From the NCBI GenBank assembly GCA_900546845.1, contig UREK01000009.1:13615-77614 (forward strand): 64,000 bases of DNA, in the 5' to 3' direction. The first letter of the stretch is position 1. Each line of letters opens with the position of its first letter. A program made the position numbers and the translations under genes. This stretch comes from an uncultured Eubacteriales bacterium (GTDB lineage: Bacteria > Bacillota > Clostridia > Christensenellales > CAG-138). The notes beneath the pieces were generated by a model. The model had not been told where the DNA came from and made no database searches. It worked only from the letters and a program-made list of their open reading frames with translations. Of this stretch, positions 26,967 to 33,690 are shown in pieces.

Positions 26967-27710
26967 ATGCAGAAATTCCGGCAGGCTTTTGCGGCGTTCA
27001 AAGAAAAGGCTGCTGTGTTCTTCCGGGCCAAGGGGTATTATATCGCGCTCTCGGCATGCATCGCGTTGCTGTGCGTGGCGGCGGTAGCCGCCTTCTCCGT
27101 CCCACAGGACGGGGAAGATACGCCCGACGCAACGGATGCGCCCGTGGCCTATTCCAACGACGAACGGCTCAACGAGGCGGCGCGCACGCCCGCGCTCACG
27201 CTTCCCACGCCCACGCCTTCCCCAACCCCGTCGCCTACTCCCATCCCAGATTTCACCGAAGCGCCTAAGGCCACGAAGGCCCCTGCGCGCACGAAGGCCT
27301 CCCCGCCCGTCTCCGGCGAGATCATCTGGGGTTTCGCAATGGATTCTCTGCTGTATTCACGCACGCTGAACCAATGGATGACGCACGCGGGCGTTGACGT
27401 CGCCTCCCCCAAGGGCACGGAGGTGCATGCCGTGTTCGCTGGCACGGTGCAGGCCGTTTATACCGATGATGCGCTCGGCGTGACGGTGGAGGTGGAAAGC
27501 CAGGACAACATGCTCGCCGTTTACGCCAACCTTGCAGCAGAACCGCCCGTGCGTGAGGGAGCGCGGCTCAACGCAGGCGATCTCATCGGCACGGTTGGGG
27601 ATACGGCCATCTCGGAATGCGGCGACAAGAGCCACCTGCATTTCGAGCTGTACCGGAGCGGTACGCCTGTGAACCCGGAGGAATACATCCTATTTGAGAA
27701 GGCGCAATAA
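26967..27710 (+). CDS. M23 peptidase, SpoIIQ-like
   Basis: A 247-residue protein with one membrane helix (about 24-44), a Pro/Thr-rich linker (about 72-110) and a C-terminal LytM/M23 domain. The zinc ligands are visible: HAGVD (His and Asp) and SHLHFEL (HxH), so it is probably an active endopeptidase. This layout matches clostridial SpoIIQ, the forespore half of the engulfment channel with SpoIIIAH. It could also be another cell-wall hydrolase. GGAGG lies upstream of the ATG. Confidence 0.75.
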   Translation: MQKFRQAFAAFKEKAAVFFRAKGYYIALSACIALLCVAAVAAFSVPQDGEDTPDATDAPVAYSNDERLNEAARTPALTLPTPTPSPTPSPTPIPDFTEAPKATKAPARTKASPPVSGEIIWGFAMDSLLYSRTLNQWMTHAGVDVASPKGTEVHAVFAGTVQAVYTDDALGVTVEVESQDNMLAVYANLAAEPPVREGARLNAGDLIGTVGDTAISECGDKSHLHFELYRSGTPVNPEEYILFEKAQ

Positions 27711-27757
27711 GCGCTGCCGGCTGCAGCTTCTGCTTGCAGCTGCGATCTGACTCCCGC

Positions 27758-27782
27758 CGGGAAAGGCTGTTGGCCTTTCCCG
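27758..27782. terminator. Hairpin after the M23 gene
   Basis: Perfect arms CGGGAAAGGC and GCCTTTCCCG with a 5-base loop, 48 bases after the M23 stop codon. No T run follows, so it may be a processing or repeat hairpin rather than a true terminator. Confidence 0.4.
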
Positions 27783-27789
27783 ATGGCTC

Positions 27790-27819
27790 AAGCGCGGACG
27801 GATTCCTTTCGCCCGCGCT
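27790..27819 (+). repeat. 30-base hairpin repeat, copy 1
   Basis: Begins AAGCGCGGACGGATTCC and ends CGCCCGCGCT; it differs from 28019-28048 by one base and folds into a GC-rich hairpin. Confidence 0.7.
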
Positions 27820-27873
27820 CAGCATGTCGAAAAAGTCTCTCCGGGATTGTCAAGGGCCGCAGCCCTTGACTTT
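27820..27873 (+). repeat. Dispersed intergenic repeat, copy 2
   Basis: Plus-strand copy of the repeat at 1213-1266. Here the inner palindrome is perfect apart from its centre (GTCAAGGGC / GCCCTTGAC). Confidence 0.75.
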
Positions 27874-27981
27874 TGATCGCGAGCAGCGACCTGTGCGGTG
27901 CGAGCGAAAAGCCTTGCGCCGCAAGGCTTTCTTTACACGGAGCGCTGGCCGCGCCATCGGCGCAAGCGCGATGTGCAATCC

Positions 27982-28011
27982 TCGATAAAGTGGCATCTGC
28001 CACTTTATCGA
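27982..28011. repeat. Perfect inverted repeat
   Basis: 14-bp arms TCGATAAAGTGGCA and TGCCACTTTATCGA with a 2-base centre. No T run follows. It lies between the two copies of the 30-base hairpin repeat. Confidence 0.65.
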
Positions 28012-28018
28012 CAGCCTG

Positions 28019-28048
28019 AAGCGCGGGCGGATTCCTTTCGCCCGCGCT
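28019..28048 (+). repeat. 30-base hairpin repeat, copy 2
   Basis: One base different from 27790-27819; here the arms pair perfectly (AGCGCGGGCG / CGCCCGCGCT). Confidence 0.7.
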
Positions 28049-28301
28049 TTCGGCGGTTTAGGCATGCTTTCCTCCCGCGCCCTGCGCCATGTTCCAGGCT
28101 GCCCCGGATGATTCCGGGGGATTTCATAATATGCACGTCTCACCTTCTGTTTCTTCAAAGAATTTGCATTTTCCTCTTGTTTTTGGGGTGCAACATCACT
28201 ATGATAGAAATAATATATTTTTAATAATTATGAATCATCGTCATCGCCATGCCTTGTGCATGTCGGAATATATTTTTATGCTTACAGAAAGGATACCCGC
28301 T

Positions 28302-29483
28302 ATGGAAACCCCGATCCAACAGTTGCTCTGCAAAAACGTCAAAGCCCTCCCGCCTTCCTTTATTAAAGGCATGCTGAAGGCCACGCAGGATCCGGAAATC
28401 ATTTCCTTCTCGGGCGGCCTGCCGAGCCCGCTTTCCTTCCCGATGGAAGCGCTTGGCGCGTCCATGGCGCGCGCCGTGGAGCGCTACGGCACGAAGCTAT
28501 TCCAATACTCGCTCACTGCCGGCATCCCGGAGCTGCGTGAGTTCATCGCCGCGCGCTGCAATAAAAAATACGGCCTCGGCGTGACCGCCGCGGATATCCT
28601 CATCACGACCGGCTCCCAGCAGGCGCTCGACCTCATCGCCAAGATCACCATCGACCCGGGCGACAGCGTCGTCGTCGAAGAGCCGGGCTACCTCGGCGCG
28701 CTCCGAACCTTCCAGCAATATGCGCCTACTTTCCGCCCCGTCGCGCTCAGCGAGGATGGGCTGGATGTTTCCGGCCTTGCAGCCGCGCTCGAAGCGCCCA
28801 ACGTGAAGTTCATCTACACGGTGCCGAATTTCCAGAACCCGACGGGCCTCACCTACTCCGTGCAAAACCGCGATGCCGTCTACAACGTCATCAAAGGCAA
28901 GAACGTCATCTTCGTCGAGGACGACCCCTACGGGGAACTGCGCTTTGATGGCAGCACGCTGCCCTACATCGCCGCGGGCCGGTTTGATAACTGCATCCTG
29001 CTCGGAAGCTTCTCCAAAACCGCGACGCCGGGCATGCGCGTGGGCTACCTCGTCTGCAAGAACGCAGAGCTGCTCGAGGCGGTGGCCGCGGCCAAGGAAT
29101 CCTCGGACGTACACACGAGCGTGCTCTCGCAGTATGTGCTCTACGATTACCTTGCCAACAACGATTACGACGGCCACATCGAGGAGATCCGCACGCTGTA
29201 TGAAGGCCAGTGCAAGACCATGCTCGGCGCCATGGCCGAATACTTCCCCGCCTCCGTATCCTATACGAAGCCGGACGGCGGCATGTTCATCTGGTGTACG
29301 CTGCCTGAGGGCAGGACCGCGCTCGATTTCTTCTATAAGGCCGTGGAAAGCAAGGTGGCTGTCGCGCCTGGCGACCCGTTCTATACCGCGCCCAAGGCGG
29401 TGCGCACCTTCCGCCTCAATTACACCAACGCCTCCAAGGACGAGATCCGCGAGGGTATCCGCCGCCTTGGCGCGCTGCTGTAA
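28302..29483 (+). CDS. PLP-dependent aminotransferase, class I/II
   Basis: A 393-residue fold-type I aminotransferase of the MocR-tail/2-aminoadipate type. It has FSGGLPSPLSFP near the start, TTGSQQALDLI, the substrate-binding PNFQNPTG, VEDDPYGELRF and the PLP lysine in LLGSFSKTATPGMRVG. It lacks an N-terminal GntR domain. Likely substrates are aromatic or branched amino acids or 2-aminoadipate; sequence alone does not decide. AAAGGA lies upstream of the ATG at 28302, and a strong terminator follows. Confidence 0.88.
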   Translation: METPIQQLLCKNVKALPPSFIKGMLKATQDPEIISFSGGLPSPLSFPMEALGASMARAVERYGTKLFQYSLTAGIPELREFIAARCNKKYGLGVTAADILITTGSQQALDLIAKITIDPGDSVVVEEPGYLGALRTFQQYAPTFRPVALSEDGLDVSGLAAALEAPNVKFIYTVPNFQNPTGLTYSVQNRDAVYNVIKGKNVIFVEDDPYGELRFDGSTLPYIAAGRFDNCILLGSFSKTATPGMRVGYLVCKNAELLEAVAAAKESSDVHTSVLSQYVLYDYLANNDYDGHIEEIRTLYEGQCKTMLGAMAEYFPASVSYTKPDGGMFIWCTLPEGRTALDFFYKAVESKVAVAPGDPFYTAPKAVRTFRLNYTNASKDEIREGIRRLGALL

Positions 29484-29506
29484 GCTGCGGCTCCCAAATT
29501 CCATCC

Positions 29507-29544
29507 ATGCAAAAGGAGCGGCTCTCAGGCCGCTCCTTTTGCAT
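29507..29544 (+). terminator. Terminator after the aminotransferase gene
   Basis: Perfect 16-bp arms (29507-29522, 29529-29544) starting ATGCAAAAGGAGCGGC, with TCTCAG as the loop. TTTT lies inside the right arm. Confidence 0.8.
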
Positions 29545-29568
29545 GTTGAAAAGCCGGTTGGCTCCATC

Positions 29569-29597
29569 TTGACTTTTATTACGGTTACTGATATAGT
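29569..29597 (+). promoter_or_regulatory. Promoter of the padR operon
   Basis: TTGACT (29569-29574), exactly 17 bp, TATAGT (29592-29597). A near-consensus vegetative promoter 34 bases before the padR start codon. Confidence 0.8.
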
Positions 29598-29617
29598 TTA
29601 TTGCGTTAACCGTAATA
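29577..29617 (+). promoter_or_regulatory. Operator-like inverted repeat over the padR promoter
   Basis: Perfect 11-bp arms TATTACGGTTA (29577-29587) and TAACCGTAATA (29607-29617) span the spacer, the -10 and the transcription start. This is the expected layout for autorepression by the PadR protein encoded next. Confidence 0.7.
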
Positions 29618-29630
29618 AGGAGGATTTCGC

Positions 29631-29954
29631 ATGCGGGACAATGTGAAGGGGGGCGCGCTGACCGAGGTGACGTTCTATATCCTGCTTGCCCTGTTCGCAC
29701 CAAAACACGGATACGCTATCATGCAATTCATCGAAGAAAAGACTGGCGGGCGCTTGTCCCTGGGGGCGGGAACGCTTTACGGCGCGCTGAACGCTCTCGA
29801 GGACAAGGGGTGGATCGCGCGGTGCGGCGGCCAGGCAGGCAGAAAAAAGGAATACCAGATCACTGCCCTCGGCAAAGAGATTGCCGGAAAAGAGTTGACG
29901 CGCCTACGGGAATTGGAGCAGGCGGCAACAGAGATCATAGGAGGAAGCTTATGA
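29631..29954 (+). CDS. PadR-family transcriptional regulator
   Basis: A 107-residue winged-helix regulator: LLALFAPKHGYAIMQFIEE, then GTLYGALNALEDKGWI as recognition helix, and RKKEYQITALGKEI in the wing. AAGGAGG lies 8 bases before the ATG. It overlaps the next gene by 4 bases and is followed by a DUF2812 membrane protein, a common pairing in which PadR controls the membrane partner. The operator over its promoter suggests self-repression. Confidence 0.92.
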   Translation: MRDNVKGGALTEVTFYILLALFAPKHGYAIMQFIEEKTGGRLSLGAGTLYGALNALEDKGWIARCGGQAGRKKEYQITALGKEIAGKELTRLRELEQAATEIIGGSL

Positions 29955-30538
29955 GCAAAAGGTGCTATCGTTTTTACGGCTGGTTGCTTACCTCGCAGGA
30001 AAAATGGCTCAACGGGATGGCGGAGCGTGGATACCGGCTGATCCGCGCCGAGAAACTGCTTTACGAGTTTGAAGCGTGCAAACCCGGGCAATATCAGTAC
30101 CGTCTGGAGTTCGTCGGCCAGAAATCGAAGTCTTCCGCCGAGGATTACGCCCGCTTTTTAGAGGACTGCGGATACCGCGTTTTCTTCAAAAACATCAACC
30201 TCAATTATTCCATCGGCAAGGTGCGCTGGCGTCCCTGGGCGGAACAGGGCGGGCAGCTTGCCACAAACACCACCACGTTCAACCGGGAGCTGCTGATCGT
30301 CGAAAAGGAGAACGACGGCAAGGCTTTTGCGCTGCATACGACCTATGAGGACAAACGGGCATACTACAAAAATTTAAGGAAGCCGTGGCTGTTCTTTTTC
30401 CTGGCGTCAGCAGTTTTGGGGATTGCCCTGCGCGCCCTGATATGGGCGGTTTTTGCAGCCATTTCCCTTGCCGCGCTGGCGGTATACCAGATCGAACTGA
30501 TAAAGCTCAAAAAGCAGGCCAAAACAAAGGAATGGTAA
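29951..30538 (+). CDS. DUF2812 membrane protein
   Basis: A 195-residue protein with a soluble N-terminal domain (RFYGWLLTSQEKWLNGMAERG start, typical of DUF2812) and two membrane helices near the C-terminus (about 143-180). The start at 29951 overlaps the padR stop (ATGA). Function is unknown; the family usually sits beside PadR and may sense or answer envelope stress. Confidence 0.85.
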   Translation: MSKRCYRFYGWLLTSQEKWLNGMAERGYRLIRAEKLLYEFEACKPGQYQYRLEFVGQKSKSSAEDYARFLEDCGYRVFFKNINLNYSIGKVRWRPWAEQGGQLATNTTTFNRELLIVEKENDGKAFALHTTYEDKRAYYKNLRKPWLFFFLASAVLGIALRALIWAVFAAISLAALAVYQIELIKLKKQAKTKEW

Positions 30539-30557
30539 AACCGGACACGACGTTTGG

Positions 30558-30598
30558 GCCGGCTGCGCACCGGGACAGTATGCGCGGCCGGCTTTTTT
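30558..30598 (+). terminator. Terminator of the padR operon
   Basis: 12-bp arms GCCGGCTGCGCA (30558-30569) and TGCGCGGCCGGC (30581-30592) with one G-U pair, then TTTTTT. Confidence 0.8.
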
Positions 30599-30613
30599 GT
30601 TGTACCGTACCCG

Positions 30614-31198
30614 TTAAATCAGCTGATACAGTAGGCCTTCCTTCGCGCTGTACCAAAGGAGCATCCCATGCCCCCGGCGTTCAATGCGCACCTGCAAATC
30701 CCATTCCGGATACTGCTTGACGAGCTGCACCCGGTCGCCCGTCTGAAACGCCACAAAGGAGATATAATCCTCCTTCATCATCGCGTGCGGGCTCGTGATA
30801 TACCACTCGGTTTCCACGGGTTCAATGGTGAGTTTCTCCGCCGCACCCGCTTTCTTCGGCACAAGGGCGGCGAGCTTCCTGCCGCAGCAGGAGATCGCCA
30901 CTTCCCCGGTGGTAAGCGTAATGCTGCCGCATGCAGGGCAAACGGCGTATTTTGTTTTTTTCATGTTCCCTCCCACAACGTCATTTGCGCAGAGTTCGCC
31001 CAAAAGAAGCGTTTCCGGCTCCACGCCGAGGCGGTCCGAAAGCGCCGGCAAAAGCGAAAGATCCGGGCAGCCTTTTCCGTTTTCCCATTTTGAAACCGTT
31101 TTTGGGCTGACGCAAAGCGCCCCCGCAAGCTCTGCCTGCGTCAAGCCACGCTCCAGCCGCAGGGTACGGATCAGCCGCCCCGCTTTTGCGCAATCCAT
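30614..31198 (-). CDS. XRE-type HTH protein with desulfoferrodoxin-like C-terminal region
   Basis: A 194-residue protein. Residues 7-60 are an XRE helix-turn-helix (LTQAELAGALCVSPKTVSKWE). Then comes a CPACG...SCCG zinc- or iron-ribbon pattern like the small N-terminal domain of desulfoferrodoxin. A beta-rich tail follows with ITSPHAMMKEDYISFVAF, like the superoxide reductase domain. Only one of the usual iron-binding histidines is visible, so superoxide reductase activity is doubtful. A role as a redox- or metal-responsive regulator is inference. Confidence 0.7.
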   Translation of the reverse strand: MDCAKAGRLIRTLRLERGLTQAELAGALCVSPKTVSKWENGKGCPDLSLLPALSDRLGVEPETLLLGELCANDVVGGNMKKTKYAVCPACGSITLTTGEVAISCCGRKLAALVPKKAGAAEKLTIEPVETEWYITSPHAMMKEDYISFVAFQTGDRVQLVKQYPEWDLQVRIERRGHGMLLWYSAKEGLLYQLI

Positions 31199-31274
31199 TT
31201 TTCTTCACCTCTTGCAGAAAGTATAGCATGTACGCCCGGCCTGCGCTATCCACGCTCCGTAGAGCCGAAGCCGT

Positions 31275-32285
31275 TTATGCAAGCGTGAACCGGTATTCCG
31301 TCCGTTCGTCGTACCGCATGCCTGCCCGCAGCAGCGGGGATGGGAACGCCGTGTGATGCATCGCGTCCGGAAAACGCTGTGTTTCCAGGCACACGCCAGC
31401 ATATGCCCCGTATTGTGCGCCGCCCTTGCCCGCACGCACGGAGAGGAAATTCGCCGTGTAAAGCTGTATCCCTTCCATCGTGGTATGCACCTCCATCGAA
31501 ACGCCGCTTCCCGGGCAGGAAAGCAAAGCAGCACGGCGCATCCCCGCGCCCGAAAGGGCAAAATTGTGGTCATACCCCTGCGTGGGCGCAAGCAGCGCGT
31601 CCCCGATACGCGCGCCAAGCGCCGCCGCCACGCGGAAATCGAGCGCCGTACCTGCGACAGGCGTAAGCGTGCCAAGCGGCAGGTTTCCCGCACCTGCAGG
31701 CGTATATTCCTCCGCCGCAAGCGTTAACATATGCCCGAGCACCGTCCCGTTCCCCTGCCCGGCCAGGTTGAAATACGCATGGTTCGTGAGGCTCACAAAG
31801 GTATCGCGCGTGCTCTGCGCTTCGTACTGGATGCGGAGCCCATCCGGCAAAAGCGTATAGGTCACTGTGACCGTAAGCGCGCCGGGGAAGCCCTCCTCCC
31901 CGTCCGCTGAAACGCGGGAGAAGGCCACGCCGTCCGCCGCAGGCGCATAATCCCAGACGCGCTTATCAAACCCATGCGCACCGCCGTGGAGCTGGTTTCC
32001 CCCTTCGTTCGCGGCGAGGCGGTATTCCACCCCGTTCAGTAAGAACGCCGCGCCGCCGATGCGGTTTGCGTAGCGGCCCACAGTCGCGCCAAGGCATCCG
32101 TTCCGCGCACAGTATTCCGCGAGCGTGTCATATCCGAGGCAGACGTCCAGCCCGTTGGGCAGCACGAGGCTTTGCAGCGTAGCCCCATAGTTCAAAAGCG
32201 AAATGCGGTAGCCGTGCGCAGAGAGCGTCAGCCGCTTTACGGGACGGCCCTCCGCTTCTCCAAATGTCGTTTCGATATAATTCAA
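31275..32285 (-). CDS. galM: Aldose 1-epimerase (galactose mutarotase)
   Basis: A 336-residue enzyme that interconverts alpha and beta forms of galactose or glucose. Family motifs are ATVGRYANRIGGA, ANEGGNQLHGG (substrate-binding Asn and His) and LTNHAYFNLAG (catalytic His). The length is typical. It stands alone, divergent from rubrerythrin, so no sugar operon tells its substrate. Confidence 0.94.
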   Translation of the reverse strand: MNYIETTFGEAEGRPVKRLTLSAHGYRISLLNYGATLQSLVLPNGLDVCLGYDTLAEYCARNGCLGATVGRYANRIGGAAFLLNGVEYRLAANEGGNQLHGGAHGFDKRVWDYAPAADGVAFSRVSADGEEGFPGALTVTVTYTLLPDGLRIQYEAQSTRDTFVSLTNHAYFNLAGQGNGTVLGHMLTLAAEEYTPAGAGNLPLGTLTPVAGTALDFRVAAALGARIGDALLAPTQGYDHNFALSGAGMRRAALLSCPGSGVSMEVHTTMEGIQLYTANFLSVRAGKGGAQYGAYAGVCLETQRFPDAMHHTAFPSPLLRAGMRYDERTEYRFTLA

Positions 32286-32443
32286 GCCATTTCCCTTCCG
32301 TCAATATGCCGTTTACAGTTTGGCTTTATTGTAAGCCTTATCGCATGCAGAGCGCAAGCATGCGCCGCATGAAGCGCCGGTGTTTCGGGAATCCTGAAAA
32401 AAACGGCCTCGTTGGAAGCCGGATTTTGAAAGGAGCGCAATTT

Positions 32444-33103
32444 ATGAACAAATACGTTTGCACCGTCTGCGGGTATGTCCACACGGGGGACAGCGCGCCG
32501 GACCAATGCCCTGTTTGCAAGGCTCCCGCCTCCAAATTTAAGCCCGTTGCAGAGGTGGAGCATGACCGTAAATATGCCGGCACACAGACCGAGCGGAACC
32601 TGATGGATGCCTTTTCCGGAGAATCGCAGGCACGCAATAAATATTGTTTTTTTGCGGAAGCCGCGCGCAATGAAGGGTATGAGCAGATCGCCGCACTGTT
32701 TGAGCAAACAGCGATGCAGGAGCGCCAACACGCCAAGATGTGGTATGCGGAATTCCACGGCATCGGTAGCACCGCAGAAAACCTCGTTACTGCTGCCGAG
32801 GGCGAGCACATGGAATGGGCTGACATGTATGCCCGCATGGCGCGCGAGGCGCGCGAAGAGGGGTTTTATGCCCTCGCCGAACGATTCGCACGCGTTGCGG
32901 ACGTTGAGCAGGCTCATGAGGAACGCTATCTCCGCCTGCTCGAAAACATCCGCAAGAACCGCGTTTTTTCCGAGGAAAGCGAAGAAACGGTCTGGATGTG
33001 CCGCCAGTGCGGTTATCTGCACACTGGTCCGGAGGCGCCTGAGCGCTGCCCTGCCTGTGGGTATGCACAATCTTTCTTCGAGCGGAAAGCCGAAAATTAC
33101 TGA
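32444..33103 (+). CDS. Rubrerythrin with rubredoxin domains at both ends
   Basis: A 219-residue protein. An N-terminal rubredoxin-like domain (CTVCGYVHTGD...CPVCKAP) is followed by a ferritin-like di-iron domain with Glu and ExxH motifs (AFSGESQARNKY, QERQHAKMW, AEGEHMEWADMY, VEQAHEERY). A second rubredoxin-like domain (CRQCGYLHTGP...CPACGY) closes it. It reduces hydrogen peroxide in anaerobes with electrons passed through the rubredoxin irons. AAAGGAG lies 8 bases before the ATG at 32444. It is convergent with the Cu/Zn SOD gene. Confidence 0.93.
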   Translation: MNKYVCTVCGYVHTGDSAPDQCPVCKAPASKFKPVAEVEHDRKYAGTQTERNLMDAFSGESQARNKYCFFAEAARNEGYEQIAALFEQTAMQERQHAKMWYAEFHGIGSTAENLVTAAEGEHMEWADMYARMAREAREEGFYALAERFARVADVEQAHEERYLRLLENIRKNRVFSEESEETVWMCRQCGYLHTGPEAPERCPACGYAQSFFERKAENY

Positions 33104-33115
33104 CGCAGCGGCGCT

Positions 33116-33613
33116 TTACCCTTCGATTATCCCGCAGCCAATGCGGCTGCCGGCATCGCCTGCCGGTTGGGATGTGAAATCATCCCTTTGGCTATGGAGG
33201 ATGACCGCGCGGTGCAGGATCTCCCGCACGGTAAAGCGTTCTGTATAGAATGCAGAAAACGCATATCCCCGGTTTGAAAACAGCGGTGGAAGATCCCCCG
33301 CATGCGCTGGATGCGGGCAGCCCGCCGGGTTATAATGCCCGCCCGCGCCGGCAAACGCCCCGCCATCCCCAGCGCAGCTGCCGTTCGTATGGATGTGCAT
33401 GGCGAATATGTTTTCCGTACAGCGCGCCGCGTTATACGGCAAGCCGTGGAATTCCGCAAGCACAAGCGTTCCGCTTCCCGCCGGATAAAAGCGCACGACC
33501 CCGCACAGCTGTGGATGCGCGGCATCTCCGCTCACCCGCGCAACCGCACCCGGGCTTGCGCTAAGCCCGGAAAACAAAGTTTGCATTCCCGCTTTCTGCC
33601 GGTTGTTCTGCAT
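33116..33613 (-). CDS. sodC: Cu/Zn superoxide dismutase, no signal peptide
   Basis: A 165-residue SOD. Metal ligands visible: HIH (FAMHIHTNG), the bridging His in GGHYNP, zinc His/Asp in HPAHAGD, and the last copper His in VILHSQRDDFTSQP. The pair of Cys for the family disulfide and the closing GSRIGCGII are present. GAGGTG lies 6 bases before the ATG at 33613. No export signal is seen, unlike most bacterial SodC. The gene ends 12 bases from rubrerythrin, tail to tail. Cu/Zn SOD is uncommon in clostridia. Confidence 0.9.
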   Translation of the reverse strand: MQNNRQKAGMQTLFSGLSASPGAVARVSGDAAHPQLCGVVRFYPAGSGTLVLAEFHGLPYNAARCTENIFAMHIHTNGSCAGDGGAFAGAGGHYNPAGCPHPAHAGDLPPLFSNRGYAFSAFYTERFTVREILHRAVILHSQRDDFTSQPAGDAGSRIGCGIIEG

Positions 33614-33690
33614 AGGTTTCACCTCGTTTCTGGTTCATACTATGCGTACCGCGTTTGGAAAGCAACAGAATGCAGGATAAGGAATTTGAT

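Larger units (their letters stand above)
27711..28301. other. Hairpin-rich intergenic cluster
   Basis: About 590 bases with no credible gene. It holds hairpins at 27758-27782 and 27982-28011, two copies of a 30-base hairpin repeat (27790-27819, 28019-28048) and the second copy of the dispersed repeat (27820-27873). The last 150 bases are AT-rich and should hold the aminotransferase promoter. Confidence 0.7.
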
